This document shows positions 45,899 to 57,283 of a stretch of DNA of 64,000 bases, piece by piece. The stretch covers positions 448,397-512,396 of the forward strand of contig JALPQD010000076.1 in the NCBI GenBank assembly GCA_023101885.1, in the 5' to 3' direction. This DNA is from Typhlomys cinereus (taxonomy: Eukaryota > Chordata > Mammalia > Rodentia > Platacanthomyidae). The translations under genes were made by a program, and so were the position numbers. A model generated the notes under the pieces. The model made no database searches and was not told the DNA's origin. It worked only from the letters and a program-made list of their open reading frames with translations. Within the stretch, counting starts at the first letter, position 1. Each line of letters begins with the position of its first letter.

Positions 45899-47279
45899 TG
45901 ATACTGAGTAAGATCTGTAAAAATGACTTATTTCTAATTACATATAATTCTGAGATTTGTTGAGGTGAATTCCATGAGTTTACCCCTGAATTCGTGCAAT
46001 CTCTCAAAGATAAATACTGTTGTTCTTCATAAACTCCATTTTATTTGAGTTGACTTCTTGGGGAAGAATATGGGCTATATCATAAGTTTCAGTCCTGTTT
46101 GGGCTACTATTTGGCTCAAAATAAAAAGAATTAAGAAACAAGGACATTGAAGCATTGCTATCCATTGATTGCAGTATTTTGTAAAAAATACATAACACAC
46201 TTTTAATCAAAATTAAACATTTAAAAGCATTTTCATTCTATATAACTCCACCATCTTCTTCTAATGGATGATACATGTTGCAATGCTATGAAAACTCTCT
46301 CAGTGAAAACCTTGCTGTTTTACTAGCCACACCAAGGATGATAAGTTTAGACTACTATTCAGGGGAAATAGTCACAGTACTCTGCTTTTGATCATATGCA
46401 AATACTTGGCATTTCTAATAGACAATAGAAAAAGGTTCTTTGCATAGTACCAAAATGCTCATTTCCATGTTGTTGCTGTCTGTGACTAGAGGAGCTAGCT
46501 GCATCTTTTCAGGAAGTGCCTTGAATTGGTGAGGAGTCTTTCATAGCTATTTGTAGACAACCCAGTGCCATAGGAAAATCACTGTGGAATTAGCATCTTA
46601 GATAGGATGTCTTCCAAAAGCCTTTAAAACAGGATCTAAAACCAAATATTTTTATAAAAGATGAATTGTTTGATATGTAAGAAACAATAAATGAAACTTC
46701 ATCTCAGTCTTGTGTGTCTGAAGCTCCATTCATCATCTCCCAAGCCACAAAGAGCAGCCATAGCTTGGACAATCTCACCTTCTCTGCTCCCTAAACCTTC
46801 ACTACAGTGCTCTGTGATCATCCTTTGGGGACCCCAAGCATCTCTTATAGTATAATGAAAAATATACATTTTGGGAAATAAAATCTCCCCACACTAGTAC
46901 AGCTCTGCTAGTTTGGTTCGGCTAGTTTCTGGGTTCCATGAAGCCCACCTACAGGCTTTAGCTTAAGAACCTCTGAAAAAGCATTTTTCATTTCCATAAT
47001 TCCCCCATAGTAAATACAGCTAAAATCTGGACCAATAGAAAACAGGAAAACTGCCCAGGTGTTAAGACTGAGGATCATAAGGAAGACTGCATACCCACTC
47101 ATAAATACAATAAGTCTTTCGTTGAGTACCTTCCATTGAGTACGTTCTATGTGCTTAACATAGCTACTTCATTTTATGCTCAAAACAATGCAGAATCTGA
47201 TAATTATGGTCCAGTGCAAAATGAAAATTGGGGTTGCTTATATGAAAATAGGTAAGGAATGAGTGTCTCATTTAATGAT
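45899..47279. other. No gene recognised
   Basis: Unique-looking sequence downstream of the L1 duplication. Short frames only. Confidence 0.4.
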
Positions 47280-48008
47280 AGTGCTATGATTGAAATATAA
47301 ATGTGTCCCTTCCAGACTCCTGGGTTGAACATCTGATCTCCCACTAGAAATGCTATTTTAGAAGGTTGTGGAACTTTTAGAAGATAGGCTTTGGCTAATA
47401 GAGATCATCATAGGGGGCAAGAATAGAAGCCCTGATTCTGGGTGGGTCCTTTGTCTGCATCATTCCTGTTGCCACCTGTGATAGTTAATACTGGGTGTCA
47501 ACTTGACACACCTGACACTTACTAAGATCAGCTGAAACTACTTGAAGAGATTATCTGGATCAATACATTGATTGATACTGATTGGAACCTCCCTAAATTT
47601 CATTGGAACTTCTGGACCAGATAAAAGGGACTATAGAGCAGGAAGAAAAAAGAGAGAGAAAAGAAACTCTCCAGGAATCCCCTAGCCTTCAGCCATCAGC
47701 CTCATGAATGGGAGTGACTTAGCCTGACTCCAGCTTTAGCTAGCCAGCCATGCCACCTCCACCATGAAAAACTGTATCTCCCCTCTGGAACCATAAGGTG
47801 AATAAATCTCTCTTTCTTCCTTAAGTTGATTGACTTTGAGTGCTCTCTCATAGCAACAGTTAAAAGTAACAGTTGCACTATTTAATGGAATGTTCTGTTG
47901 CCACTGCCTCCATGGGATACTCTCTGAAACCACGAGCCAAAATAAACCTTTCCTCCCTTAGGTTGTTTCTGTCAGGTGTCTTGGTCACAGCTACAGGACA
48001 GTAACTAA
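47280..48008 (+). mobile_element. MaLR-like LTR interrupted by a second LTR
   Basis: The outer element begins tgctatgattgaaatataaa (47280) and its 3' end, with 'accacgagccaaaataaacc' and 'tgtcttggtcacagctacag', resumes at about 47880 and ends near 48008. Between them (47480-47875) is the second LTR. Both have MaLR-like layouts with AATAAA-type signals near their 3' ends. Family names are tentative. Confidence 0.55.
47480..47875 (+). mobile_element. Inner ERVL/MaLR-like LTR nested in the outer LTR
   Basis: It starts tgatagttaatactgggtgt with 'gtcaacttgacacacctg', has 'ggataaaagggactatag'-like middle sequence and a polyadenylation signal in 'aaggtgaataaatctctc', and ends near 'taacagttgca'. 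The word ctgttgccac occurs on both sides (47466 and 47897 regions), but the second copy lies some bases beyond the apparent end, so I am not sure it is the target duplication. Confidence 0.5.
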
Positions 48009-48689
48009 TCCGGCTAAAGCTTTGCCTTCTCATAGATGGAACTTCAGCTGTCCACAGTACCTTCCGTCTCTGCTTCATATTACACACCCTCTCACACAAG
48101 GGCAAGTAATTGTACCCAGACACTAGCAGGAACACACAAACCTGCCCACCCCTCACATTTATGGTCTAGCCTCTGCACATTGTCTATTTCATTGGCCACC
48201 AAATCATGTTCATCCTTGCTTCCTACTGGCCTGAAATCTAAAGCTAAGGTGAGCTGCTGTTCCAATAACATTATGACTTCCACACGGGTGCACGGTATGT
48301 TCCTGGTCCCCACTGTAGAGTCATCTGCTTGGATGGTTAGGGCACTGCCAACCTCACAATTATGTCTACAGCAGTGGTTACAAGTTGGACCAGAACAGAG
48401 GAAGATAGACATGCACTGGGATCACCACAGTGAAAAGTAGAAAGGTTAAAACTAGTTCTGAAGACATGGAGGAAACAGAAAAGAGTTTGAATGAACTGAA
48501 AGTCCAGCGTGCTCTTAGCCTGTACTCTACTGACTCACCAGAATTCAGTCACTAAAATACATATAATATTTGTTTCTCTGCAAGGAAAGAATATGATAGA
48601 GCAAAAACATTACACAGATATTCCTCATACAGACAAAGTCAAGCCTTGTTCTCTGTGAAGTTCAGCATATTTGTAAGTAGGTAGACATG
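48009..48689. other. No gene recognised
   Basis: Unique-looking. Overlapping open frames on both strands (48036-48440 and 48092-48412) have no known domain. Confidence 0.4.
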
Positions 48690-48960
48690 CTGATAACAGA
48701 TAGATAAATGACATAAGCATGCTGATAATGGATAAATAAATGACAGATGGATCACTGATAGATAAGTCAATATATATATATATGAATGATGACAGATAAA
48801 TTCTAGATGGATGATAGATAGGTATGTGACAAGAAGGTAAGTGAATTAATGAATGATGACAGAAAATAGATGAGTTAAATAGGTGATAGATTCTAGATAG
48901 ATAGATAGATATGTAGCTGATAAATAGATAATAAATGAATAGATTGTGAATAGAAAGACT
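48690..48960 (+). repeat. Degenerate GATA/GACA-type microsatellite
   Basis: A patchwork of gata, gatg and gaca units, with a short (TA) run near 48770-48784 and better GATA units at 48895-48912. Old and interrupted. Confidence 0.8.
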
Positions 48961-49026
48961 CTGGAGTGTTCAGCTTTAGTAGGACATCAAAATGACCCCC
49001 ATCTCTATCTTCAGGGAACCTTGAGG

Positions 49027-49895
49027 AGACATCTGGTTAAGCTCACAGATTTTTCCTTCCTGGTCACTTGCAACTGATTGAGTTTATCTCACCAGTCAGG
49101 GAGGTCATAGAGCCCGACATATAGATGATAACCATCCTGCAAATGAAAGACTGACCCCCTCCCCAGTGGTCTCCTACTCTTATTCCATCTACCTTTGAAT
49201 CTACTCTTATAGTAAGACTCTATTTTAATAACATTTTATCTCTGGCTAAGAGGTGACATCCAATACCCATCAGGATGGAGCCAAGGGTGGTTCACGAGCA
49301 GCAAAACTGAAAAAAAACAACAAACCATAATTCAGAATATCAGAGCCCCTACATTAATGACTTGGAATCAGGCTGGCCTAATCTTTCCCCATCCTAAAGC
49401 TCAGGGAAATTTGCAGAAGAGGGGATAGTAAGATTGTAAGATCCTAAAGATGGGGAAGAGCAATGATATGCAAGATACTCCACACAAGTTAGGGACAAAG
49501 TAATCATAATAGGACTTCGCATGACCTTTGCAATGACTGACATATCATTGACTCCCCCAAAGTCTAGCATGGATCACAGGCACTAGGATCCTTAGAGGTA
49601 AGGGATTAACAGCCACAATAGAGTTCCCATATTAAAAGGGAATACAAGAAAGAGCTCTAGGCAATGCTACTGAGTCCTTACACCTCATCAGAGAGGAGGA
49701 CCCAAAGGGAAGTTTGACATGCACACTAAAGGATGCTCCAGGGATGGAGGGGAGGGGACACTGGAAGAAAGGAAGGGGAGGAAAGGAAGGGGAAAAGGGG
49801 TGAGGGAGCAAGGGGCTCCAGGGAGGGATGGAGGGAGGCAAGGGACCAGGGTACCTATTAAGTTTGTATGAGTGGAAAAATAGATTAAAAATATT
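49027..49895 (+). mobile_element. 5'-truncated L1 3' UTR
   Basis: Begins gagacatctggttaagctca, the same point in the 3' UTR that occurs at 24745, and continues in register through 'aaccataattcagaatatca', a G/A-rich tract (49745-49850) and an A-rich tail. It carries no coding part. The same L1 family as 24247-25644. Confidence 0.85.
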
Positions 49896-51609
49896 TTTAA
49901 AATTTCAGGGTGTTTTTAGCATGGGAATTTTTACTTTCTCCTTTAAAAAAAAAAAGAATGTAAGAACATGAGGGCAGGGAATGGTGCCTTTGGTGAAGAC
50001 AGGGTAACCCTACCCAAGAACTCATTGCAGGGATGTCCACAAGATGGGCATAATGTTGACTTATCAACATTTCACCATGAATAAGGGAAGATCTCAAGGA
50101 ATTCTGTATCACCCTGAGAGAACGGTCAAAGCTAAACCTTGAGTAAAGAAAGAAACATAGAACTTCTTTACCCAGTGTTTCATACTTGAGTAAGTACTTG
50201 CCAGGAAAGGCATTGCAAATGAGTCTCATGCAAAAAGAAGACTGGCTGCGAAGAAGAAAGTGTGAAGTGTGAAATAATACACTTATTTCTATTAATGTAT
50301 GAAGTGTCAAAGAATAATAAATAAAATTAAAGGTAGTAGATGACTGAATAGGTGACAGATGACAGAGCAATAGACAGATGCATTGAAAATTAGATGTCAT
50401 AGATAGAAAATGATAGAAGGAAATGGGGAGAAGTGAAAGAAGGAAATAAGCATATGTTGCACTACACATCTTTTTAATTCAGTATTCAAGAGTAAAATCA
50501 AGTTTAATGTGAATGTGTAAGTTTCTAGGAATGGTTACCAAAACTTGTATGTCAGGGAACAAGAAGAGCAAGGTCATGGTGTCAGCTGGGAGCCATGATG
50601 AGGCCTTTCTCTTTCCCTTGACAGCAACCATCCTGCCCTGTCCTTCTATGGTCTGTCCTCAGTGTGCAAATGTTCTTGCTTCTCTCTGTAAGATGCCCAG
50701 TCAAGTTGGATTAAGATCCACCTTCATTACCTCCTTAAAGACATTTCTCCAAGTGTAGTCACATTCTGAGACATTGGGGTAAGGGTTTCAACATTTAAGT
50801 TTTTCAGGACACGATTCAGGTCCATGACAGTATCCTGTAACTACCTCGATTTTGTGCAACATAAAATCCCAGTGCAGATTTGGGAGTCGATGTTGGGAAG
50901 TATGGTGGGCACAGCTCACCAGTGACCTTCAGAAATATGATTGGCTTTAAATTACATAAGTTCTTCCACTAGAGAAGAGTCTGTCATTTGTATTCACGCT
51001 CTAGCCCTCACTCAGCTACTTCTGAAACACTCATTATTCACAAAACACTGGCGACTGTACTATAATTAGCAAAAGATTCCAAAAGTCCCAAACATAGTTT
51101 CATTTTCTTTCCACTACTCACTGATAGCTGATGAGAATATGTGGTTGGCATAAAATAAACTGTGAAATGTAAGCAGCCCTTAGGGTCACTGTGATTGGCC
51201 AGTGGCCAGCATTTTAGTAACGAGTGTATGCATAGAATTAGGTCACAGCTTTTATCTTTGGTATCTGCTAAGGAGGACTGGGAGGCTGGCGCTATGTTAG
51301 GGATGCTATTTTCCTGGTATAGTCTTCATGCCAATGAAACTCTGAGACACAGTAGATGTTCCTCAGAAGGAGAAATTGAAATGGTCATATCCCTGGGGGC
51401 AGGGAATTGACCATCTTCATCGAGAAAATGCAAAGACCAGTGCACAAGGAGCTGCATCTCAGCCAGGGAGAATGGCTACCACACGAAAGACAAGGAGCTG
51501 GACTTGATTGGCACAGGCTAAATTGTGAGCACTGGGCAGGGGCATTATGAGTTCTAGGTTAGCCCAGGATACATGGTGTGATCTTACATGAAAAAAAGAA
51601 AACTGTAAA
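49896..51609. other. No gene recognised
   Basis: Mostly unique. A 190-codon minus-strand frame (49897-50469) begins in the L1 tail region and has no known domain; I treat it as chance. 50330-50420 has worn GACA/GATA-type units. Confidence 0.4.
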
Positions 51610-51765
51610 AGAGGCAGGTTAGATAGCTCAGTGGGTAAAATATTTGTACTCAAATCTGGAGACACGATTTTGATCCCCAGAAGTCCACGGGGTGAAAGGA
51701 GAAAACTGACTTCCCAAAGCTGTCCCTCACCTACCTTCATCCACATGTATACATGATCTCTCTCT
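51610..51765 (+). mobile_element. B2/B3-like SINE
   Basis: 'ggttagatagctcagtgggt' (A box), 'gacacgattttgatccccag' (B box) and 'gagaaaactgacttcccaaa' follow the B2/B3 order; a TC-rich stretch (51760-51795) and 'tcgcaaataaagta' form the tail side. Confidence 0.7.
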
Positions 51766-51848
51766 TTCTCTCTCCCCCCTTTTCTCTCCCCTTATTCTTT
51801 GTATCGCAAATAAAGTAGAATAATGATTTCTTAAAAAGAACTTGTAAT

Positions 51849-52356
51849 GGGGGCTGGAAAGATGGTGCAGAGGTTAAAGCCTTTGCCCTGTAAACCAAAG
51901 GAAGTGACTTTAGATTGAAAGATTCCACTTAAAAATGACCAATACTGGGGCTGGAGTGGTGGCTCAGGGGTTAAGCCTCTGCCTTCCAGGCAGAAGGTTC
52001 TGAGTTCGGATCCTAGACTCCACTTTTAGACACCGGGCAGAAGCGGGGGCGGCCTGCGTTTCCGGTCCTGGTAGGGAGGAGCCTGTGAATCCCGGGCAGA
52101 GTAAACAAGGAGGAAATGGAGGCGTCCATGGTGGTTCCCGAATTCGTCCGTGGTTCTACACACACATACATGCATACATGCACCATTGAATAAATAATTA
52201 AAAAAAATAAAATAAATTAAAAAAAATGACCAATACTTCCATTCTTGGTTGGTGGCGCTTGGGAAACCCCAGAGCAAAGGAATAACGAGGCAGAGGGATC
52301 CAGGATGATTCTCAATGTCACCCTTAGGTCTCCACAGGCAGACATGCTCAAGTGAC

Positions 52357-52408
<52 letters not shown>

Positions 52409-52420
52409 TATTTATTAAAA
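51849..52420 (+). mobile_element. tRNA-derived SINE, older subfamily, split by a younger copy
   Basis: The left part (51849-51946) has the head 'ggggctggaaagatggtgca'. The right part resumes at 52238 with 'ggttggtggcgcttgggaaa', 'ccccagagcaaaggaataac' and 'atccaggatgattctcaatg', then a CA tract at 52361-52406. The body matches the 9757-10120 copy. The younger SINE at 51931-52237 separates the two halves. Confidence 0.8.
51931..52237 (+). mobile_element. Young tRNA-derived SINE nested in an older copy, 16-bp duplication
   Basis: aaaaatgaccaatact lies at 51931-51946 and 52222-52237. The insert begins ggggctggagtggtggctca, has 'gagttcggatcct', the GC-rich body with 'gaagcgggggcggcctgcg', a short CATA/CA tract and an (AAAT)-rich tail. 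The target is TT|AAAAA, ideal for L1 endonuclease. The nesting dates the young subfamily after the older one. Confidence 0.92.
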
Positions 52421-52439
52421 TATAATAGACAATATATAA

Positions 52440-53130
52440 AACAAATCCTGGGAAAGATATAGAGCACAGAGGGACTTCTGTGCACTGCTGATGGGAATGT
52501 TAACATGCACAGTTCTGATGGGCACAGATATGGAAAAAAACACGAAAGTAAAAATCAATGGACCATAGGATCCGACTCCTCCTATTCTGAGTCTATACCT
52601 AAAAGAAATAACATTAATTTATATAAGAGAATCCCGAACATCAGTATTTGTTGCAACACATTCACAATAATTTTGACATGAAATCAACTTAGATACCCAT
52701 TACTGGATGAATAGATATAGAAAATACTGTTTGTATATTTAATGGATTATTACTCAGATGCAAAAAGAATGATAGTTTGTCATTTGTAGAAAAACAGGCT
52801 AGAAAAGCAGAACATTACATTCAATGAAATAGTAGTCAAATACATAAACAACTTTACACTCATGCTGATGAAGTATAACTAAGAATCATAAGAAAAAAAT
52901 CCCTTGTTCTCCTAAGCTTTTTGACCCTGTGGTCATATCAACGTCATGAAAAGTAACTATGGCAAATGAGTACTATATATCCTTCTTCATGTGTAGATAG
53001 TTCGAATCAATGTATATAGTAGTTGCCAGGTGATGAAAAGGGTATGGAAGAGGAGAGCAGGAGGTTGGGTAACAGTGAGAGGATTATATCTCACAATGAA
53101 CTTTATAATATTTAAGAATAACTAGAAGGA
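52440..53130 (+). mobile_element. Old L1 ORF2 C-terminal and 3' fragment
   Basis: 'gtgcactgctgatgggaatg', 'cagatatggaaaaaaacac', 'gatacccattactggatgaa' and 'tggattattactcagatgca' follow the L1 ORF2 end in order. Frames are destroyed. Confidence 0.75.
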
Positions 53131-53410
53131 GCAGCTCTGTCTCTGGACACAAAGAAATGAAAGAACAAAGGAAGTTCATTTCATGTGTTGGTCTATCACA
53201 GTACACATACCATAAATATGTTCATTTCTTGGAGGTTAATGAACTGTTTGCAAAAAAAAAAAAAAAAGCCTATTAAGAGGTAGAAATGACAGCTCTCCAG
53301 GTGATCATTTTATATTCTGCATCCAATATAAATTGTACCTCCATAAATTCCCCAAATTCACTCTACTTCCTTACCTGAAGGAATAATTCTGAAGTTTCCT
53401 CAAGCATAAG

Positions 53411-53416
53411 TAATAA

Positions 53417-53459
<43 letters not shown>

Positions 53460-53462
53460 AAT
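53411..53462 (+). repeat. (AAAT)n microsatellite
   Basis: About 12 uninterrupted AAAT units. No SINE body is recognisable upstream, so it may be a free-standing tract. Confidence 0.95.
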
Positions 53463-54284
53463 TCAATGGGGAAAAGAAAAGCGGAGTCACAAGATATGTC
53501 ACATGTTTCCAAATGTCTGTACAACTTGATTATACAGTACTCCAGCATTAGATCACTGTATTCCCTGGGTCGCAGTTATGGTGCGTCTTTGAGAAGATTT
53601 TCCTTGGTGGCAGAGGGTCTCAATGAAAACAAGATCTTTTTTTCCTTTCCCCCTTCACATATTACGGAAAACACTCTCTCTGTGTGTGGATAGCCTGTGT
53701 GTCACACTTCACTCCTTCTAGAACATCATTTGTGCCAAGTCAAAGCCCTTTAAACACAGTTGCTAATGGTGACCCAGACAGACTGCCTTTGAACTATGTC
53801 ACACCCATGCTAGACTCTTTCAGCTTGAAACAACACTCACACCCAGCCCAGCCTGGGTACATGATTTTCAGATCCTTGGTGTTGGGAGCAAGCGAGTCAT
53901 AAATAATGTGTGTGTGAAGCGCTCCGGTTTTCATCAGAATTTTTGACTTAACACAAAGGCATTTTAGAAGCGAGCCCCATTACTTTCTGCAGAACAATGC
54001 GAGCCTGCGGTAGGTCTATTTGAGACAAGATTTTACAGCTATGTCATAAAATATAACTGAGTAAAAACACATGCTTTCTTGATCATTAAGATTTTTCCAA
54101 AAGAAAGGGCCAAACTTCACAATACGGCAGAAGTTTGGTTTTCCTTTGATACCTGTAATGAATGGCCAAACAATTCTAGGAGGCCAAGGATTTTAACAAA
54201 ATAAAACTTAACCATTCCTTAAGAGCCAGTAGCTGTTCACTGATGTATGCACACCATCCTCTTTTCCTGTTTCTTCTAGGATGA
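53463..54284. other. Unique stretch, possible conserved non-coding DNA
   Basis: 53890-54130 has several retained CpG sites and motif-like words such as gaacaatg (SOX-like, near 53993). No exon is supported. Near 54269-54284 there is an acceptor-like 'ttttcctgtttcttctag', but the following frame stops at once. Confidence 0.35.
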
Positions 54285-54420
54285 TATGTGCACCATCAAT
54301 CATGCTGTCTGAAACCCACTAGATGGCTACCAGCAGCTCCTCTCTGAATGTGGATGCAGCTGACTTCCTGTCCCACATTGTTTCTTGATCTATGACTAGA
54401 TAAGCCCCCTAAACGAAAAC
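54285..54420 (+). mobile_element. Possible MER20-like hAT fragment
   Basis: 'acccactagatggctaccag' followed by a 'cagctcctctctgaatgtgg' block loosely follows the MER20 order (cccactagatgccagtagca...). The similarity is weak and judged by eye. Confidence 0.3.
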
Positions 54421-55504
54421 AAGGCAATTCCTTGAAAAGGAAACAGATAGAAAATCAAGTTAAAACATATCAGGTTAAAGCTTTGGCCATAATTAATCCC
54501 TCCAATTATTTTCCCCATCTTCTTAGAACCTTGAGAATCAGGTGTTTTCAATATGTCATATAGCAGTGTTAGCTGTTGCTGTCCTGCTGAAGGTCAGTTT
54601 GTAGATGTACCTGTCCTTCATGAATGTAGCTTTCTACCTTGCAGCTACTCTGGTTGATCACTTCTCCATTCTACTTAGCCCTGTGTTTGACTCTGCTTTG
54701 TTGATACACGGAAGTAAGATATCACTTTCCATATCACTTTTCCATTTTAAATTTATAGCCATGAAAAGGAATCTTGCCGTCTGTGATGTGTGCACATGTG
54801 TCCACCTTCACAATGCACACAGCAGGAATGCCATTCCCTGGGTTTATTGTAAAAAGTAGCCATCCTGGTCAGGCCAAGACAAACTTTGTCCTCATTGTTC
54901 TCACCTCTCAGGGGGTTGAGCTATGTGACCTCCACACTCTTCACAGACCTACCATCCACCCATTCACAACACTGGCCTCTAGTCCCAAGATAGCCTGCCA
55001 CCACAAGGGGCTATGTGTTCTGGTAACTTTATCTCTGGACAGGATGGTAGCAACTACTGCCCTTATCCCTGTTCCAGCTTTGAAGGCAGTGTTTCAGATT
55101 CAGGGAAGTACTGGAATAAACCGTAGGACAGAATCACTCAGCAAGTCCCTTAGGCAGACTTGTGTTTTTAATGCTACTTGGATTATCCCAGATTCTTAAA
55201 TTACATTCCTTCCCGGTATGCTTTTCTGGCCGTGGGTGGCCTGGGTAAGGCACCCCAGTTTTCCACAGCACAGAGTGACCTCCGACAGAGCAGCTCTCCA
55301 CTGGGCTTTTGGCTGTGGTTGAGAGAGGTGAAGAGCTCCCTTCTAGTCACAAGAAACAAACAGGCCAGTTTGGGATTTCAGAGTGTTAAACGCATTCCTA
55401 CATTGTAACTCAGAGTCTGTGGCCTACTCACATTTCACCTAGGAGACCAACCAAAGAGCTTGATAATTCTTTTTTGAGAGAGAGCACGCACGTGCGTGTG
55501 CATG
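54421..55504. other. No gene recognised
   Basis: Unique-looking. A 141-codon plus-strand frame (54774-55199) has no known domain or splice context. Confidence 0.4.
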
Positions 55505-55526
55505 CACACACACACACACACACACA
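55505..55526 (+). repeat. (CA)11 microsatellite
   Basis: Short CA run in the otherwise unique stretch, preceded by 'gcacgcacgtgcgtgtgcatg', itself nearly self-complementary. Confidence 0.9.
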
Positions 55527-55639
55527 TAACGAGCAAAGAAGAAACATGAATAAATCATTCTTCACATTTACACAAATAGGCAGATCAGTAAAGAACCCAT
55601 TAGTGACCATTAGTGAAAAAAGTTGCTTTGAAATTACAG

Positions 55640-55648
<9 letters not shown>

Positions 55649-55681
<33 letters not shown>
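55649..55681 (+). repeat. (TG)16 microsatellite
   Basis: TG run preceded by a short TA run. It lies 122 bp from the (CA)11 tract in opposite sense, so the two can pair on one strand. Confidence 0.9.
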
Positions 55682-55684
<3 letters not shown>

Positions 55685-56870
55685 ATGCATAAAGCCAGAA
55701 TCTGTAACATATAAAAGTAACCATATCCAAAATCAGTAGTCACACAAACCACTAATTACCAAATGTTACTTGCTTTGTGATTCAAATGACAGACACTAAT
55801 ACGTACCGAGTTTGAAGTGTGTGTCTTACACTGTTCCAAGTACATGGTATCACAACCCAATGAGCGGAACAAAGGACAGGGAGGTTCCTGGGAATGATCC
55901 CAGTAGTTCAGTGTCTCCAGAATGCAAACAGATGACTTTGTACTTGATCTCGAGCTGAGACAACACATACAACACCCACCATAGCGCAATCTTCTCAAAA
56001 TCTGTTACTACTGATGCCACTCAAATGGCAAGGCATTTATTGTTGCTGCTAAATTCAGGCAGCTCATTATTTTGGTCTGTATTTACTTGAAGAAACAGAA
56101 TATTCAGCCTAATTCAATTAGATAAGAGAATGTTAGACAAATTTTCTGACATAATCATTTCCCCTCCCCCAATTTATCAGGTTCCTAATTTTTACTCCAT
56201 TTTTCTGAATTTGTAAGATTCTACCTAGATTTATCAAAGATCAAACCATTTCATGACAGTTTGAAGGGATAATAAAGCAATGTGAATCATTGGCTGAAGT
56301 TATTGGGCAAGAGAGCAGTCTTACCTGCTGGATATATTCAGAGTTTTAATTTTCTTCATACAAATTTGATAATGAAAACTGAAGTTTTAGTGTCAGTATT
56401 GATTTGTTGATTATATATAAGTTAAACATGAACCATCAAGTGCAATTGTTATCCATTGTCCAAATATTTTATAGACAATAAGAACAGTCTCTAAAATGTC
56501 TCATAAAGGAAAACAGGTTGGCTTGCCTGTTTAGATTTTATTTCTCTGACAGCTTTATATAATGCACTTTTATAATTTTCTCCTTATATTAACCACCTCA
56601 TCCGCACTCCTTTTTCTACTTCGAATCCTCCTCTTCCCAGTAAGTTTCCCTCCTGCTTTATGCCCTTTCTTGGGCATGTGACTTGCTGAGAACAACAAGG
56701 ATTGTCTAGTACATGAGCATGATTTTGAGCATCCACTGCAGCCCTTACATAAGCTCTGGACCCGAGCTAGATTCATATTTCTTATCGTTGACGTAACCCC
56801 AAAGAAGGTCATGCAAACTTTTTAACTTTCTATTTTAACTGCCTTTCACAGATCATGTGAGGATTTCATG
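55682..56870. other. No gene recognised
   Basis: Unique-looking. The minus-strand frame at 56570-56812 is basic and cysteine-containing but matches nothing I know. Confidence 0.4.
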
Positions 56871-57283
56871 TGTCAGAGTTAGATGCAGGTGTCAACTTGA
56901 CAGTTGAAGGCTTGGAATTCCCAACACATTTGTAAAGAATCGGTAGTTGGATTAAGCCCCATGCAAGCCTGCTGGAGATTGTCTGATTGACAGGAAGACC
57001 CAGACCGTGCTGAGTGGGACTACTCCCTGAGCAGGTCGAGAAAGTTGGCATCCTTCTGTATACATAACTAGACACGCTGTTCTGGCAAGTGAGGATTGTC
57101 CTTTTCTCGGCATTACATGTATATGGTGAGGCCAGTTCCCTCAGTCCTCATGTTGGAGTTGACTTTCCTGCCAAGCTGCAACAGGAAGTAAAACTGGACA
57201 ATTCTAAGTAAGAAAAAAACTCCTTGTTCCTTTAAGCTGCTCTATCATTATTTTATCAGCAACCATGCAGATTAACTGCTACA
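56871..57283 (+). mobile_element. Solo ERVL-type LTR, copy D
   Basis: Starts tgtcagagttagatgcaggt, carries 'gtcaacttgacagttgaagg', 'ggagattgtctgattgacag' and 'ttggcatccttctgtataca', and ends 'attaactgctaca'. Same family as copies A-C and E. Flanks tcatg and atatg may be a worn duplication. Confidence 0.65.

Noticed and set aside
45538..45911. Proline- and glycine-rich frames on both strands
   Set aside because: They arise from the GC-rich L1 promoter monomers, not from a gene; nor is this a housekeeping CpG island.
49897..50469. 190-codon minus-strand frame rich in F, L and S
   Set aside because: Overlaps the region next to an L1 tail, has biased composition and no known domain.
54269..54330. 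Acceptor-like tract followed by a short frame
   Set aside because: The frame stops within about ten codons and the following sequence may be a MER20-like remnant.
56570..56812. 80-codon basic minus-strand frame
   Set aside because: No homology that I recognise, no splice context, and no repeat of the frame elsewhere.
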